From Acidobacteria bacterium 28-1 (GTDB lineage: Bacteria > Acidobacteriota > Blastocatellia > Pyrinomonadales > Pyrinomonadaceae), in contig MWYZ01000038.1 of the NCBI GenBank assembly GCA_002050365.1, positions 1 through 64,000 of the forward strand: a stretch of DNA of 64,000 nucleotides. Direction: 5' to 3'. Shown here piece by piece: positions 19,364-30,275 of this stretch (position 1 is its first letter; each line of letters begins with the position of its first letter). The position numbers and the translations under genes are program-made. Under the pieces are notes generated by a model that saw only the letters and a list, made by a program, of their open reading frames with translations, was not told the DNA's origin and made no database searches.

Positions 19364-19669
19364 TTGGAACGGAAAACAATGGAATTACCGGCGTATCAAA
19401 CGAATCTAAGCAGCGAGTCTTCGGCGATTCTTCAAAGAATCGGCAAAACCGATAAAACTGCCGTCAAAGATTGCATTGACACTTACGGAAATTTGGTCTG
19501 GGCATTGGCGAGAAAATATACCGACTCGCTGGAAGAAGCGGAAGCCGCAACCCAAGAGATATTTCTCGATATTTGGCGGTATGCAGGACGTTGCGACTCA
19601 ACCAAGTTTGATGAGGTTACTTTTATTTTTCTCATTGCTCGTCGCCGATTGATTATAAGATTGCAATAA
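19364..19669 (+). CDS. Truncated ECF-type RNA polymerase sigma factor (region 2 only)
   Basis: VKDCIDTYGNLVWALARKYTDSLEEAEAATQEIFLDIWRYAGRCDSTKFDEVTFIFLIARRRLIIRLQ*: sigma region 2; no region 4 in the ORF. Confidence 0.7.
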   Translation: MERKTMELPAYQTNLSSESSAILQRIGKTDKTAVKDCIDTYGNLVWALARKYTDSLEEAEAATQEIFLDIWRYAGRCDSTKFDEVTFIFLIARRRLIIRLQ

Positions 19670-19854
19670 TTATTCGGTATCTTGAGAACAACTCACTGTT
19701 GGGACATCACCCTATCCCTATATTATTCACTTTCTAAAAGAGATTTGAGAACGGTAAAAGGTTAGCAAGCGAGGCAGTAATTTAGTGAAAAGTGAAAAAT
19801 GAGAAAGAATGTAAAAGCAAGAATTTTCACTTTTGCTTTTTTGCCTTTCACTTT

Positions 19855-20610
19855 TCATTTTTCACTTTTTGAAATTGCTTCAATCATTTCTCCAACGGCT
19901 TGATTTAGACCGACAAAGATTGAGCGCGAGATGATGTTGTGTCCGATGTTGAATTCAGTAATTTCGGGAATCGCGGCGAGCGCGCCAACGTTTCGATAAG
20001 TCAAACCGTGTCCGGCGGCAACGATTAAACCTGAGCTTTTTGCAAACCGTGCAGCGTTTTTTATCCGCTCGATTTCCTGCGCGGCACGCTCTGCGCCTTC
20101 GCCGTGGGAAGATTTTGCGCCTATGGTCAGTTCGGCATATTCCGCCGTGCAAAGTTCGACTTGTTGTGCGCCCACGCCTTTTGCTGCTTCGATTTGCTCG
20201 GTGTCCGGATCAATAAAAAGACTGACGAAAATTCCCGCGTCCTTTAATTTTTGCGCCGCGTTTTGCACGTTTGAGAAATTATTTATGACGTCGAGTCCGC
20301 CTTCGGTCGTTATTTCGTTTGGATTTTCTGCAACTAGCGAAACTGCGTCGGGTTTTGTTCTGACGGCAATTGCCAGCATTTCTTCGGTCGCCGCCATTTC
20401 GACATTCAAATAAGTCGTAACGACTTCGCGGAGAAGTAAAATATCTTTGTCCTGAATATGCCTGCGGTCGCCGCGCAAGTGAACCGTGATGCCGTTGGCA
20501 CCGGCTTGTTCGCTGACGACAGCCGCCGCGATGATGCTCGGCTCAATGGTTTTTCTGGCTTCTCTAACGGTGGCTACGTGGTCAATGTTGACATTTAATT
20601 TTGCGGGCAT
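19855..20610 (-). CDS. pdxJ: Pyridoxine 5'-phosphate synthase
   Basis: LNVNIDHVATVREARKT, GITVHLRGDRRHIQDKD, GHGLTYRNVGALAAIPEITEFNIGHNIISRSIFVGL. Confidence 0.97.
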   Translation of the reverse strand: MPAKLNVNIDHVATVREARKTIEPSIIAAAVVSEQAGANGITVHLRGDRRHIQDKDILLLREVVTTYLNVEMAATEEMLAIAVRTKPDAVSLVAENPNEITTEGGLDVINNFSNVQNAAQKLKDAGIFVSLFIDPDTEQIEAAKGVGAQQVELCTAEYAELTIGAKSSHGEGAERAAQEIERIKNAARFAKSSGLIVAAGHGLTYRNVGALAAIPEITEFNIGHNIISRSIFVGLNQAVGEMIEAISKSEK

Positions 20611-20714
20611 TGTTTAATAACGATATTTAAATATACTTTTTCATAATCTTTTAGGCTTCGTGCGTTGCAGGCTTTTTAATTTCTTAAAAAGCCTGCGGAA
20701 ATCTTTCTCTTATT

Positions 20715-22226
20715 TTAAGGCACAAAAGCGTTCGGCACAGGTTTGTCGTTTGTCGTACCAAAAGCTACGCCCGTAAAGCCCGCCGTGCTTCTTTGCAGAT
20801 ACCATGCTCCATCACGGAATACCGCTAAGTCTGCTTTCCCGTCGCCGTCGTAATCTGCCGGTGCTGGCACATCCGTCGTGATCCCAAACTGGATTCCTGC
20901 AAAACCCGCTGTCGAACGATTCAAATACCACGTCCCGTTCGACGGACGAAACACCGCCACATCCGCTTTCCCGTCACCGTCGTAATCTGCCGGCACTGGT
21001 CGGTCTGCCGTTTCACCGAACTGTATCCCGATGAATCCCTGACTGCTTCTCAAGATATACCATTCGCCGTTTCGATACACTGCATAATCAGCCTTGCCGT
21101 CGCCGTCGTAATCTGCCACCACGGGTTTATCACCGTTTTGTCCGAACTGCACGAAACTGAATTGATTAGTCAGTAAATTCAACACATACCACGTGCCGCT
21201 CGATGGACGGAAGACAGCTAGTTCCGCTCGTCCGTCGTTGTTAAAGTCAGCAGGCTGCGGAATATCTTCAGCAGTTCCAAAGCCGATGGCAGTAAAGCCT
21301 GCCAGTGAACGATTCAGATACCACGTGCCTGAGCGATACACGGCGACATCGGTTTTGCCGTCGCCGTCGTAATCGGCAGGCACGATTTTATCGCCCGCTT
21401 GACCGAACGCGATACCGGTGAAACCATTCATTGATTGGTTGATATACCATCCGCCATCCGACGGTCGGAAAACAGAAACGTCTGATCTACCGTCTCCGTC
21501 AAAGTCAAAAACTCGACGTGGTGTTGATGTAATCCCAGTTACGATAATGTCATCAATACCGATCCATTCATCATTCCCAACCGCATTGACCGTCATTATT
21601 CTTATCTCTAGTGATATGTGACCGTTGGCGAGAGGCGGTAGAATTACATCAATCGGCGTCACCTGCGTGGCTGTCCCGCCTTGTGTCGCGTCGGCGATAT
21701 ACGCTTCTGGAACGTCCGTAAAAGGTCCTGTTTCGTCCTCGCGGTAGCGGAACTGCACGGCGACTTGCTGCACGGCGTCATTGACCGTGCTTAAGTCACG
21801 CACATTAGCTCTAAACCTGATGTTGGTTAGTCCACGCGAGTCGACTAACACGTTAATATACGGCGCGTGTGCCGTGTCCGAACCTTTCAGCGCAATGGTC
21901 GGATTGGCTATCTCAAATTCAGCTACTCCACCCTCGACCAAAGCATCCGGATTCGTCTGATTAGCCTTAACATTGAGGATCAGCGATTCAGGCAAAACAG
22001 TGCGGGCATTGGTTCCGGGGACAACTGGTGTGTCAGCTCCTGAATAACCTCTGACTCCTAACTCTCCGCTGACGCTCCAAATATTGTCGGTGGTAATGAG
22101 GTTCGTATTTGTCCAATCAATGGAATAGGGAATTGGATTGTGCGCAAGAGCAATTATGCTAACAATCAAAATGAGGAAGAGGCTCAAAATAAAAGCGTAT
22201 TTCTGTTTCTTCAAAATCATTCTCAT
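20715..22226 (-). CDS. Secreted FG-GAP/VCBS-repeat protein
   Basis: Signal peptide plus repeated DYDGDGKADVAVFRPSNGTWYLNRSTAGF units. Confidence 0.85.
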   Translation of the reverse strand: MRMILKKQKYAFILSLFLILIVSIIALAHNPIPYSIDWTNTNLITTDNIWSVSGELGVRGYSGADTPVVPGTNARTVLPESLILNVKANQTNPDALVEGGVAEFEIANPTIALKGSDTAHAPYINVLVDSRGLTNIRFRANVRDLSTVNDAVQQVAVQFRYREDETGPFTDVPEAYIADATQGGTATQVTPIDVILPPLANGHISLEIRIMTVNAVGNDEWIGIDDIIVTGITSTPRRVFDFDGDGRSDVSVFRPSDGGWYINQSMNGFTGIAFGQAGDKIVPADYDGDGKTDVAVYRSGTWYLNRSLAGFTAIGFGTAEDIPQPADFNNDGRAELAVFRPSSGTWYVLNLLTNQFSFVQFGQNGDKPVVADYDGDGKADYAVYRNGEWYILRSSQGFIGIQFGETADRPVPADYDGDGKADVAVFRPSNGTWYLNRSTAGFAGIQFGITTDVPAPADYDGDGKADLAVFRDGAWYLQRSTAGFTGVAFGTTNDKPVPNAFVP

Positions 22227-22537
22227 CTGGAAATCTCCTAAAATGTATAAAATTTGAATTTAGAGCAAAGATACTGGTGTTGAAAAAAGGAAAGAGATGA
22301 GTATCCGCAGAAATATGCTTTGCCTGGTGAACAATAAAGATAATACAAAAAACTACATGAGAAGCAGTACTTTTGAGTTACTAACTTTTTCCTCAATTTT
22401 GCAAGTATCGGATTTGTAAATAAATCTTAAAATTTAGCAGAAATAAAGTCAAACGAGTTCATACTTGACCGCGTAACCTGTACTCCAAAATAAACTTTGA
22501 CCTCTGAGGCTTTAGTGGGATTTGTTTCGCAAAAAAT

Positions 22538-23332
22538 TTATTTATCATAAACTCCGCGTTTCGCATTTTTGCGGATTTGCCGCACTTCGCCGAACATTCT
22601 TTGACTGTCGCGGAAAACGCTCACCTTCGTTCCCTCGCAATGATTCCAGCGCACCGGAATTTCCTTAAGTCGCAATCCTTTGAGGTTTGCCACATATAAA
22701 AATTCGACATCAAAGCCGAAACGGTCAACTGTCATCACGTCGAGCAGCGGACGGAATTTGTGCATATTGAATGCCTTAAAGCCGCATTGCGTATCCCAAA
22801 ACGCCAAGCCCGTCAAAGTTTTGACGATTAAATTAAAAACTTTCCCGCCTTGCTCGCGCCGCCACGGCTGATGCACGCCGATAAGATTTCTGTTGAGGGC
22901 GCGTGAGCCGAAGGTTACGTCAAACTTATCTTCCCGAATCGGTTCGACGAGTTTCGGCAGTTCGGAAATCGGCGTTGATAAATCTGCGTCGGAAAAAACG
23001 GCGATGTCGGCGTTGGCAGCCAGTAAACCTGTTCTCACCGCGTAACCTTTCCCGCGATTCACTTCGTAATGGATAACTTTTGTTGCAATGTCGGGAAACT
23101 CCGCGCCGGCTTTTTCGCTTGTTTCGGCGGTTTGGTCGGTTGATCCGTCGTCTACGATTATCAATTCGGCGGACAGATTTTGATGCTTAATGTAATCGAG
23201 AATTTTTGCGATAGATGCGCCGATTCGCGCGCGCTCGTCAAAAGCCGGAATGATAATGGAAATTGCAGGTTTCATCTGGCAAAAAGCTAATATTAGATTT
23301 TTGTTGTTTAAAAGTAAATTGCTATCAAACAT
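22538..23332 (-). CDS. Family 2 glycosyltransferase (dolichyl-phosphate glucosyl/mannosyl transferase-like)
   Basis: ISIIIPAFDERARIGASI, IIVDDGSTDQTAE, NRGKGYAVRTGLLAA, FSDADLSTP. True start probably MKPAISIIIPA. Confidence 0.88.
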   Translation of the reverse strand: MFDSNLLLNNKNLILAFCQMKPAISIIIPAFDERARIGASIAKILDYIKHQNLSAELIIVDDGSTDQTAETSEKAGAEFPDIATKVIHYEVNRGKGYAVRTGLLAANADIAVFSDADLSTPISELPKLVEPIREDKFDVTFGSRALNRNLIGVHQPWRREQGGKVFNLIVKTLTGLAFWDTQCGFKAFNMHKFRPLLDVMTVDRFGFDVEFLYVANLKGLRLKEIPVRWNHCEGTKVSVFRDSQRMFGEVRQIRKNAKRGVYDK

Positions 23333-23493
23333 AAATTTTTTTTAGTTTGGTAATTTTGATGAACACTCATCGTTTTAGGATAAAATAGAGACAATCTATC
23401 AAAAAATCCAAAAATAAATTTGACCGACAACCGAAGATTAACTTTCGGCAACCAATTTGTGCTATATTTTTAGAAGTTTGGAGCGCAAGAATA

Positions 23494-25122
23494 ATGAGCA
23501 AAAAGTTAAGCATTATCGCTATTGTTTTGGTTATCGTCGGCGCGATTGCGGGCGGAATTTTCGGCAGGCTGCCAATGACATCTTCGGCTGATACGTCTAT
23601 GACGCGGGAAAAAGTCGTCGCCGATTACCGCGAAGCACTTGCCGTGATTGACGGTAATTACGTTGATAAAATTGACCACGAAAAAGTGTCGGAAAGTTCG
23701 ATTCAAGGAATGTTATACACGCTCGACCCGCATTCGGCGTTTTTCACCCGCGACGAATTTCGCAAACTTTACGAAGACCAACAATCGCAATTCTACGGCA
23801 TCGGTGTTTCGATTCTGCAGCACCGCGACGGCGTTTACGTGCAGTCAATTATCCCGAACACGCCCGCCGACAAAGCCGGACTGCGTTACGGCGATCGGTT
23901 TGTGGAAATCGAAGGCAAAAGCGCAAAGGATTATTCGAGCGCGGAGGTTTCCAAAAACGTGCGCGGCGAACGCGGAACTTCTGTCAATATAAAAATCGGA
24001 CGCGCCGGCGTTGAAAAGCCGCTCGAATTTAATATCGTCCGCGGCGGCGTTCCGCTTCCGTCAATCCGTAATTATTTTATGCTCCGCGACACGGTTGGTT
24101 ATGTCGGTTTTACGGGCGGATTTCAGGAAACCAGTGCTGAGGAACTCGACGAAGCGATTGCCGAATTGAAAAAACAAGGAATGAAAAGTTTGATTCTGGA
24201 TTTGCGCGGAAATCCGGGCGGACTGCTTCCGCAAGCCATCGAAGTTGTCAGCAGGTTTGTTCCGCGCGGTCAAACCGTCGTCTCGGTAAAAGGTCGTTCG
24301 CGCTATGCGCAATCGCAGGAATTACCCGCCGTCGGTGATAAGACGGAAAATTTGCCGCTGGTCGTGATGATAAACGGCGGCTCGGCTTCGGCTTCGGAAA
24401 TTGTCGCGGGCGCAATTCAGGATTACGGACGCGGCATCATCGTCGGCACGGACAGTTTCGGCAAAGGTCTCGTTCAGAGAGTTTTTCCCTTGCCGTTCGG
24501 TACGGGCTTGACGTTGACGACGGCGCGTTATTACACGCCGTTTGGACGTTCTCTGCAAAAAGATTATTCGAGCGGTTCGATTTACGATTATTATACGAAT
24601 CACGACGGAAATGAAGAAACGACTGATGCGAAACCAAAACCGGTCGGAAGCCCTGTAAAAACGGCGGGCGGAAGAATCTTCAACAGCGGACGCGGCATTG
24701 AGCCGGATTTGAAAGCACCGCCACTCGCACCAACGCCGCTGCGCTTCCGTATCAACGACGCAGCGTTTTATTTCGTGCGTCAACTCGTCGCCGGACAAAT
24801 CAAAGCATTTGAAAACTTTAAGGTTGACAAGCAAAATTATATTCAAACGATTGAACCAAATGATTTGCAGATAAGCGATAAAATGCTCGAAGCGTTTCGC
24901 GCTTTCGTAGTAAATGATAAGGAAAATGGTTTATCGTCGGAGAACATTAACAGTCAGATTGATTACGCCAGAGCGCGTTTGAGGGAAGAACTGGCGACCG
25001 CTAATTATTCAACGGAAGCCGGATACCAGGTCTGGTTGGAACAAGACCCACAGGTTTTAAAAGCGATTGACGCAATTCCCGAAGCGCGAAAATTGTTGGG
25101 AAGTTATACAGCAAACAAGTAA
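23494..25122 (+). CDS. S41-family C-terminal processing peptidase (CtpA-like)
   Basis: PDZ segment GIGVSILQHRDGVYVQSIIPNTPADKAGLRYGD and catalytic GGSASASEIVAGAIQDYGRGIIVGTDSFGKGLVQ. Confidence 0.94.
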   Translation: MSKKLSIIAIVLVIVGAIAGGIFGRLPMTSSADTSMTREKVVADYREALAVIDGNYVDKIDHEKVSESSIQGMLYTLDPHSAFFTRDEFRKLYEDQQSQFYGIGVSILQHRDGVYVQSIIPNTPADKAGLRYGDRFVEIEGKSAKDYSSAEVSKNVRGERGTSVNIKIGRAGVEKPLEFNIVRGGVPLPSIRNYFMLRDTVGYVGFTGGFQETSAEELDEAIAELKKQGMKSLILDLRGNPGGLLPQAIEVVSRFVPRGQTVVSVKGRSRYAQSQELPAVGDKTENLPLVVMINGGSASASEIVAGAIQDYGRGIIVGTDSFGKGLVQRVFPLPFGTGLTLTTARYYTPFGRSLQKDYSSGSIYDYYTNHDGNEETTDAKPKPVGSPVKTAGGRIFNSGRGIEPDLKAPPLAPTPLRFRINDAAFYFVRQLVAGQIKAFENFKVDKQNYIQTIEPNDLQISDKMLEAFRAFVVNDKENGLSSENINSQIDYARARLREELATANYSTEAGYQVWLEQDPQVLKAIDAIPEARKLLGSYTANK

Positions 25123-25200
25123 AAGTGAGAGGTGAGAAGTGAGAAATGAGAAATGAGAAGTTTTTGCGGCAACCATTTCTCATTTCTCACTTTTCATTTC

Positions 25201-26475
25201 TCACGTAATAAAATACTTCGCTAATCCGCATAAACCACCGCCGATAACGACAATCAAAACATCAATCTTAAAAAAGTAGAGCGCGATGAAAGATAAAATA
25301 GCCAAGCCGAGCGCGAAAACTTCAACTTGCATATTCGGAAAAACGACCGCCCAACCGAACATCAAAGCTAAATTCAAAATTACGCCGACGACCGCCGCCG
25401 TAACTCCCGAAAGCGCGGAATTGAGCTTTTGATTGTGGCGCAGTCGTTCGATATACGGCGCACCGGCAAAAATAAATAAAAATGAGGGCAAAAATGTTGC
25501 GTAAGTTGCAAGCAGTCCGGAGGTAACCGCGCTTAGAGTTTGATTGGCAAAAGCCGGATTGTTCCAACCGGTCATAAATCCGACAAATTGCAAAACCATA
25601 ATGAGCGGTCCGGGCGTGGTTTCCGCCAGAGCCAAACCGTCAACCGATTGCGCCGCCGTTATCCAGCCCGCGCTGACCACCGCTTGATTGACATACGCTA
25701 AAACCGCATACGCGCCGCCAAAAGTTACGAACGCGGCTTGTGTGAAAAATAGATAAGTTTCGGTAAGAAGATTGTTTGAGCCGCCGAAAATCAACAGCAA
25801 AATAAAAGGTAAAAGCCAGAGCAAGAAAAAAATTAAAAGTATTTTGAAAAAGCGATTTTTAATTTTCGGTTTTTGGTCTTCAATTATTTCAAATTGCTCA
25901 TTCGCCTTTGAACTTTGAACTTTGAACTTTGAACTTAAAATTCCCAAAACCGCCGCGCCTAAAACTATTAATGGAAACGGCACGTAAAAAAAGTAAATTG
26001 AGACGAATGCTAACGCGGAAATGACTATGTGCCACCACGTTTTGAAAGCCTTTTTCGCAATTTTGAAAACGGCTTCGACGACAATTGCCACGACGACCGC
26101 TTTAAATCCGTCGAAAATCGCGCTTACTTCAGGCAGATTTCCGTAAGCCGCGTAGATGTATGAAAGAATAAACAGGAAAAAGATTGACGGAATGACGAAA
26201 AATGCACCAGCGACGATGCCGCCCTTAATGCCGTGAAGCCGCCAGCCGATATAAGTGGCGAGTTGCTGCGCTTCCGGTCCGGGCAGAATCATACAGTAAT
26301 TGAGCGCGTGTAGAAAATCGTCTTGGTCAATCCATTTTTTATTTTCGACCAATTCGCGCTGCATGATGGCGATTTGTCCGGCAGGACCGCCAAAGGAAAT
26401 AAAACCGAGTTTGAGCCAAAAGCGAAACGCTTCACCGAATAAAATTTGTCCTTCTTCCCGCGTTTTTTCGCTCAC
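25201..26475 (-). CDS. chrA: ChrA-family chromate transporter
   Basis: [60 protein letters not shown]; two CHR halves. Confidence 0.93.
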   Translation of the reverse strand: MSEKTREEGQILFGEAFRFWLKLGFISFGGPAGQIAIMQRELVENKKWIDQDDFLHALNYCMILPGPEAQQLATYIGWRLHGIKGGIVAGAFFVIPSIFFLFILSYIYAAYGNLPEVSAIFDGFKAVVVAIVVEAVFKIAKKAFKTWWHIVISALAFVSIYFFYVPFPLIVLGAAVLGILSSKFKVQSSKANEQFEIIEDQKPKIKNRFFKILLIFFLLWLLPFILLLIFGGSNNLLTETYLFFTQAAFVTFGGAYAVLAYVNQAVVSAGWITAAQSVDGLALAETTPGPLIMVLQFVGFMTGWNNPAFANQTLSAVTSGLLATYATFLPSFLFIFAGAPYIERLRHNQKLNSALSGVTAAVVGVILNLALMFGWAVVFPNMQVEVFALGLAILSFIALYFFKIDVLIVVIGGGLCGLAKYFIT

Positions 26476-26514
26476 AAAATTTTCTCTTATTTTGAGTGAA
26501 TCAATAATCTCTAA

Positions 26515-27534
26515 TTAATGAACTTGCTTATCCGAAGGGAGCGCAATCCTAAGAACAGGCTTCCCGTTAACATTTTCGAGTGGAAGATAAACGCGATGCG
26601 TTGTGCTGTCAACGGCCACGGTATGAGCGTTGGCGGCGTAGAAGCCGCTTCCGACCTTTTCCAACGCATCCTTTTTTTCATCAAAGATGGTCAGAATGCC
26701 GCTTTCGGCGGAAACATAGAGCCGTCCTAAATCAGAATCGAAAGCAAGCACATCGGGGTCGTCGCCGACTGAATAAATCGCCAGTAGTTTTTTCTTTGAC
26801 AAATCGAACATTGCCAGCTTCGCATTTCCTTCACAGGCGGCGAAGGCATATCGGTTTTTTCCGTCTATCAGCAAACCGTGACTGTCTTCGCAACCCGCGA
26901 GCGGATAGTTTCCCACTACTTTGTCGGTTTGCGGGTCAATTTCAATTATCTGATTAAGCTGGTGAACGGCGACGAAAATGCGGTCTGAAACAATGTCGTA
27001 TTGAGTGTTTCCGGCGGGCGCATTAAGAGAAACAGTCGTTACGACATTGTTAGTTTGAGCGTCAATCACCGTGTCGGATTTTCCGCGCAAATTGGAAACA
27101 TAGAGTTTCTTTTCTTTGACGGCGTAGGCGATGCCGTCGGGATAATCTCCGGTCGGGACACGCGCTATGACTTTCAAAGTTTGGTCGTCAATGACCGCTA
27201 GTTCGTTCGTGCCGGTCGCCGACGCATAAACGCGATGCATTTCCGGTATTGCCAGGACGCCGTGGACGTGCTTTAAGTTTTTGACATCGCCGATAATTTT
27301 TTGAGTTTTGGTATCGAAAACGGTCATCATATCGTCGCCTAGATGCGCGATATAGAGCCTGCCGCTGTCGGCATCAAAGCTCTGGTAATCAAGCCGCGTC
27401 GCCTTTCCGGTCAAGGAAATATCCGAAACTAATTGCAGAGGCATTTTTGGCTGTTGTGCCTGAGCGCAGTTAATACTGAGCGACGCAAAAACCAAAGCGA
27501 ACGCCAATCTCAAAAACGTAAATTTGCTTTTCAT
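26515..27534 (-). CDS. Secreted YVTN-type beta-propeller protein
   Basis: Signal peptide and repeated blade units (VFDTKTQKIIGDVKNL, VIDDQTLKVIARVPTGDYPDGIAY). Confidence 0.82.
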   Translation of the reverse strand: MKSKFTFLRLAFALVFASLSINCAQAQQPKMPLQLVSDISLTGKATRLDYQSFDADSGRLYIAHLGDDMMTVFDTKTQKIIGDVKNLKHVHGVLAIPEMHRVYASATGTNELAVIDDQTLKVIARVPTGDYPDGIAYAVKEKKLYVSNLRGKSDTVIDAQTNNVVTTVSLNAPAGNTQYDIVSDRIFVAVHQLNQIIEIDPQTDKVVGNYPLAGCEDSHGLLIDGKNRYAFAACEGNAKLAMFDLSKKKLLAIYSVGDDPDVLAFDSDLGRLYVSAESGILTIFDEKKDALEKVGSGFYAANAHTVAVDSTTHRVYLPLENVNGKPVLRIALPSDKQVH

Positions 27535-27641
27535 TTTCTTAAACTCCTTTGGTTAATTTATCTTCCTTTAACAATAAACTGTCAAGCAAGTTTTGAGAGT
27601 CTTTTACCGAAGGGTAGAATTGAAACAAGGAGCAAAAGATT

Positions 27642-28355
27642 ATGAACAAAATTACACGACGAGAAGCGATTGGCGGAATGTTGGCGACGGGCGCGGGTGT
27701 TTTGGCTTTTAATGAAACAGGCAATGCTCAAACGGAGAATTTGCCGATGGCTTTTCGCGGAACGCATCAGCCGAAACCTCTGCCGTTTGACGCGGCGAAA
27801 TTGAAAGGCATTTCGGAAAAACTTATTAAGTCGCATTGGGAAAATAATTATATCGGCTCGGTCAAAGCCTTGAACGTTATTGAACAAAGGCTTGCTGCAA
27901 TGCTGAAAGAAAAAGATTTGCCTGCATATTTGTATGGCGATTTGAAGCGTGAAGAATTGATTCGGACCGGTTCCGTTGTCTTGCACGAACAATACTTTGC
28001 CAATCTCGGCGGCAACGGCAGAGCCGACGGGAAGGCTTTGAAACTAATTGAGAAATGGTTCGGCAGTTATGAACAATGGGAAAATGAATTTAAGAAAACG
28101 GCAAACGCGCTTTCGGGCGGTTCGGGCTGGACGATTTTGGCTTTCAATCTGCACACCAAAGAAGCTCATAACTATTGGGCTGCAGACCACGCGCATAATT
28201 CGCCGTTTTCCGTTCCGCTGCTTCTTCTGGATATGTATGAACATTCGTATCAAATGGATTATGGCTCGGCGGCGGCGAAATACATTGATGTATTTATGCA
28301 AAACGTGAATTGGGAAGAAGTCAATCGGCGCGTGGAAACATCAGCGAATTACTAA
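27642..28355 (+). CDS. Fe/Mn superoxide dismutase-family protein with TAT-like signal
   Basis: [14 protein letters not shown] leader; metal-site-like [29 protein letters not shown]. Confidence 0.85.
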   Translation: MNKITRREAIGGMLATGAGVLAFNETGNAQTENLPMAFRGTHQPKPLPFDAAKLKGISEKLIKSHWENNYIGSVKALNVIEQRLAAMLKEKDLPAYLYGDLKREELIRTGSVVLHEQYFANLGGNGRADGKALKLIEKWFGSYEQWENEFKKTANALSGGSGWTILAFNLHTKEAHNYWAADHAHNSPFSVPLLLLDMYEHSYQMDYGSAAAKYIDVFMQNVNWEEVNRRVETSANY

Positions 28356-28522
28356 ACTTGAATTAGATAAATTAAGGGGTTAATCTTAAAACGATTTAGG
28401 AATTATTATAAATCTACTTTTTTAAGCAATCTGTCGTTAATCTTCAAAACTTGTCGGTGGCGGGAGAATTTATTTTGGAGTTAAGATTTTGCAGTTGGAT
28501 TTATATCTTGACTCGTTGATTT

Positions 28523-29620
28523 ATGTATAAACAAATTGGCATTATCACCGGCGGCGGTGATGCGCCCGGCTTAAACGCGGTAATTCGCGCGGCGGTTCGC
28601 ACAGCGGTCAAAGAATTCGGGATAAAATGCGTCGGCATCGAGGACAGTTTTGAAGGTCTGACCGGCGAGACGCAAACCATGAAACTTACAACCAGAAGCG
28701 TGAGTGGAATTTTGCCGCGCGGCGGAACGATGCTCGGTACACGCAATTCGGGAAGTTTTTGCTGTTTTGAGGACGGCAAGGTAATTTTCCCCGATGAAAC
28801 GGTTAAAGCGGCGATTGAAAATTTAAAAAAACTCGAAATCGAAGCGCTCGTCGTCATCGGCGGCGACGGAACTCTGGCAATCGCGCAGGAATTTTACAAG
28901 CGCGGCATTCCGGTCATCGGCGTTCCGAAAACGATTGACAATGATTTAGCCGCGACCGAATTGACATTCGGATTTATGACGGCAATTGATATTGCCACCG
29001 AAGCTCTCGACCGACTTCACACGACCGCCGCGTCGCACGACCGCGTAATGATTTTGGAAGTAATGGGCAGACATACGGGTTGGATTGCACTTCACGCCGG
29101 GCTTGCCGGAAGCGCGGATATTATTTTAATTCCCGAAATTCCTTATTCGTTCGAGTCAATGGTGCAAAAAATCTTTTCACGCGAAAAAAGCGGCTCGCGT
29201 TTTACAAATATTGTCGTAGCGGAAGGCGCAACCGAAATCGGTAAATCGGAAATTTACAAGTCGGTGGGCGACCGTAAAACCGCGCCGCGTCTTGGCGGTG
29301 TCGGCGATTACATCGGTCAAAAAATTGAAGAGATGACCGGCAAAGAAGCCCGCTGTGTCGTGCTTGGACATCTTCAACGCGGCGGCAGTCCGAACGCCTT
29401 CGACCGTATGCTCGGAACGAGTTTCGGTGCGTGCGCGGTTCGCGCTCTAGCAAACGGAGAAGCGGGAAAAATGGTAGCTTTAAAAGCCGGAGAAATAGTT
29501 AATGTTCCACTTTCCGATGCAATTGCCAATATAAAAACCGTTGCATCAGACGGACAACTTATCCGCACGGCGCGTGATATTGGAATTTCTTTTGCCGCGC
29601 CGAAAGAATCAAGATTATAA
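28523..29620 (+). CDS. pfkA: ATP/PPi-dependent 6-phosphofructokinase
   Basis: GIITGGGDAPGLNAVIR, VVIGGDGTLAIAQEF, PKTIDNDLAATELTFGF, EVMGRHTGWIAL, LGHLQRGGSPNAFDR. Confidence 0.95.
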   Translation: MYKQIGIITGGGDAPGLNAVIRAAVRTAVKEFGIKCVGIEDSFEGLTGETQTMKLTTRSVSGILPRGGTMLGTRNSGSFCCFEDGKVIFPDETVKAAIENLKKLEIEALVVIGGDGTLAIAQEFYKRGIPVIGVPKTIDNDLAATELTFGFMTAIDIATEALDRLHTTAASHDRVMILEVMGRHTGWIALHAGLAGSADIILIPEIPYSFESMVQKIFSREKSGSRFTNIVVAEGATEIGKSEIYKSVGDRKTAPRLGGVGDYIGQKIEEMTGKEARCVVLGHLQRGGSPNAFDRMLGTSFGACAVRALANGEAGKMVALKAGEIVNVPLSDAIANIKTVASDGQLIRTARDIGISFAAPKESRL

Positions 29621-29703
29621 TGTGAGTTCAAAGTTCAGAGTTCAAGGTTCAAAGTAACTTAATAACCTTGAACTTTGAACTTTGAAGTTTGAACTTTTTA
29701 TTT

Positions 29704-30177
29704 ATGGAAGAAATAAGAAAAAAAATACAAGCGCAATTGTCGGAGCTTGAAAACGAGCTGCGGTTTAAGTTGCCGAAGGAAATTCAAAAAGCGCGTGAGT
29801 TTGGCGATTTGAAGGAAAATGCCGAATACAAAGCTGCTGTGGAGCGTCAGAAAATGGTAATGGCGCGGGTGGTTCAATTAAGCCAGCGTTTAAGCGAAGT
29901 CGAAGCAATTGATTTATCAAAGATTCCGACCGACAGCGCGGCTTACGGCTCAAAGGTTGTTCTATACGACCTCGACAGCGAAGAAGACATTACTTACCGT
30001 CTTGTTTCGTCAGAAGAAAGCGACCCTGAAAACGGTTTGATTTCAACGGTTTCGCCCATTGGTCAGAGTTTGATGGGCAAAGAGGAAGGAGACGAAGTAA
30101 AGGTTAAAACGCCGAAAGGCTGGCGCAATTTCGAGATTAAAAGATTGTTAACAATTCATGAACAAGGAGAAAAGTAA
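29704..30177 (+). CDS. greA: Transcription elongation factor GreA
   Basis: REFGDLKENAEYKAAVERQ motif and C-terminal SPIGQSLMGKEEGDEVKVKTPKGWRNFEI. Start set at MEEIRKK. Confidence 0.93.
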   Translation: MEEIRKKIQAQLSELENELRFKLPKEIQKAREFGDLKENAEYKAAVERQKMVMARVVQLSQRLSEVEAIDLSKIPTDSAAYGSKVVLYDLDSEEDITYRLVSSEESDPENGLISTVSPIGQSLMGKEEGDEVKVKTPKGWRNFEIKRLLTIHEQGEK

Positions 30178-30275
30178 AAAGGAAAAGTAAAAGGGCAAGA
30201 GTGAAAACCGTTTAGTTCATCGAAATTGTAACAAGTGACAAGTTCTTTACTTTTTGCCTTTTTACTTGCGAAGCA

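Noticed and set aside
24322-24846. 174-aa minus-strand ORF inside the S41 peptidase gene
   Set aside because: Antisense to a well-supported gene; Arg-rich shadow translation.
19784-30268. CRISPR arrays (short regular repeats near 19.8, 25.1, 29.6 and 30.2 kb)
   Set aside because: Repeat period ~7 bp with no unique spacers and no cas genes; these are heptamer/inverted repeats.
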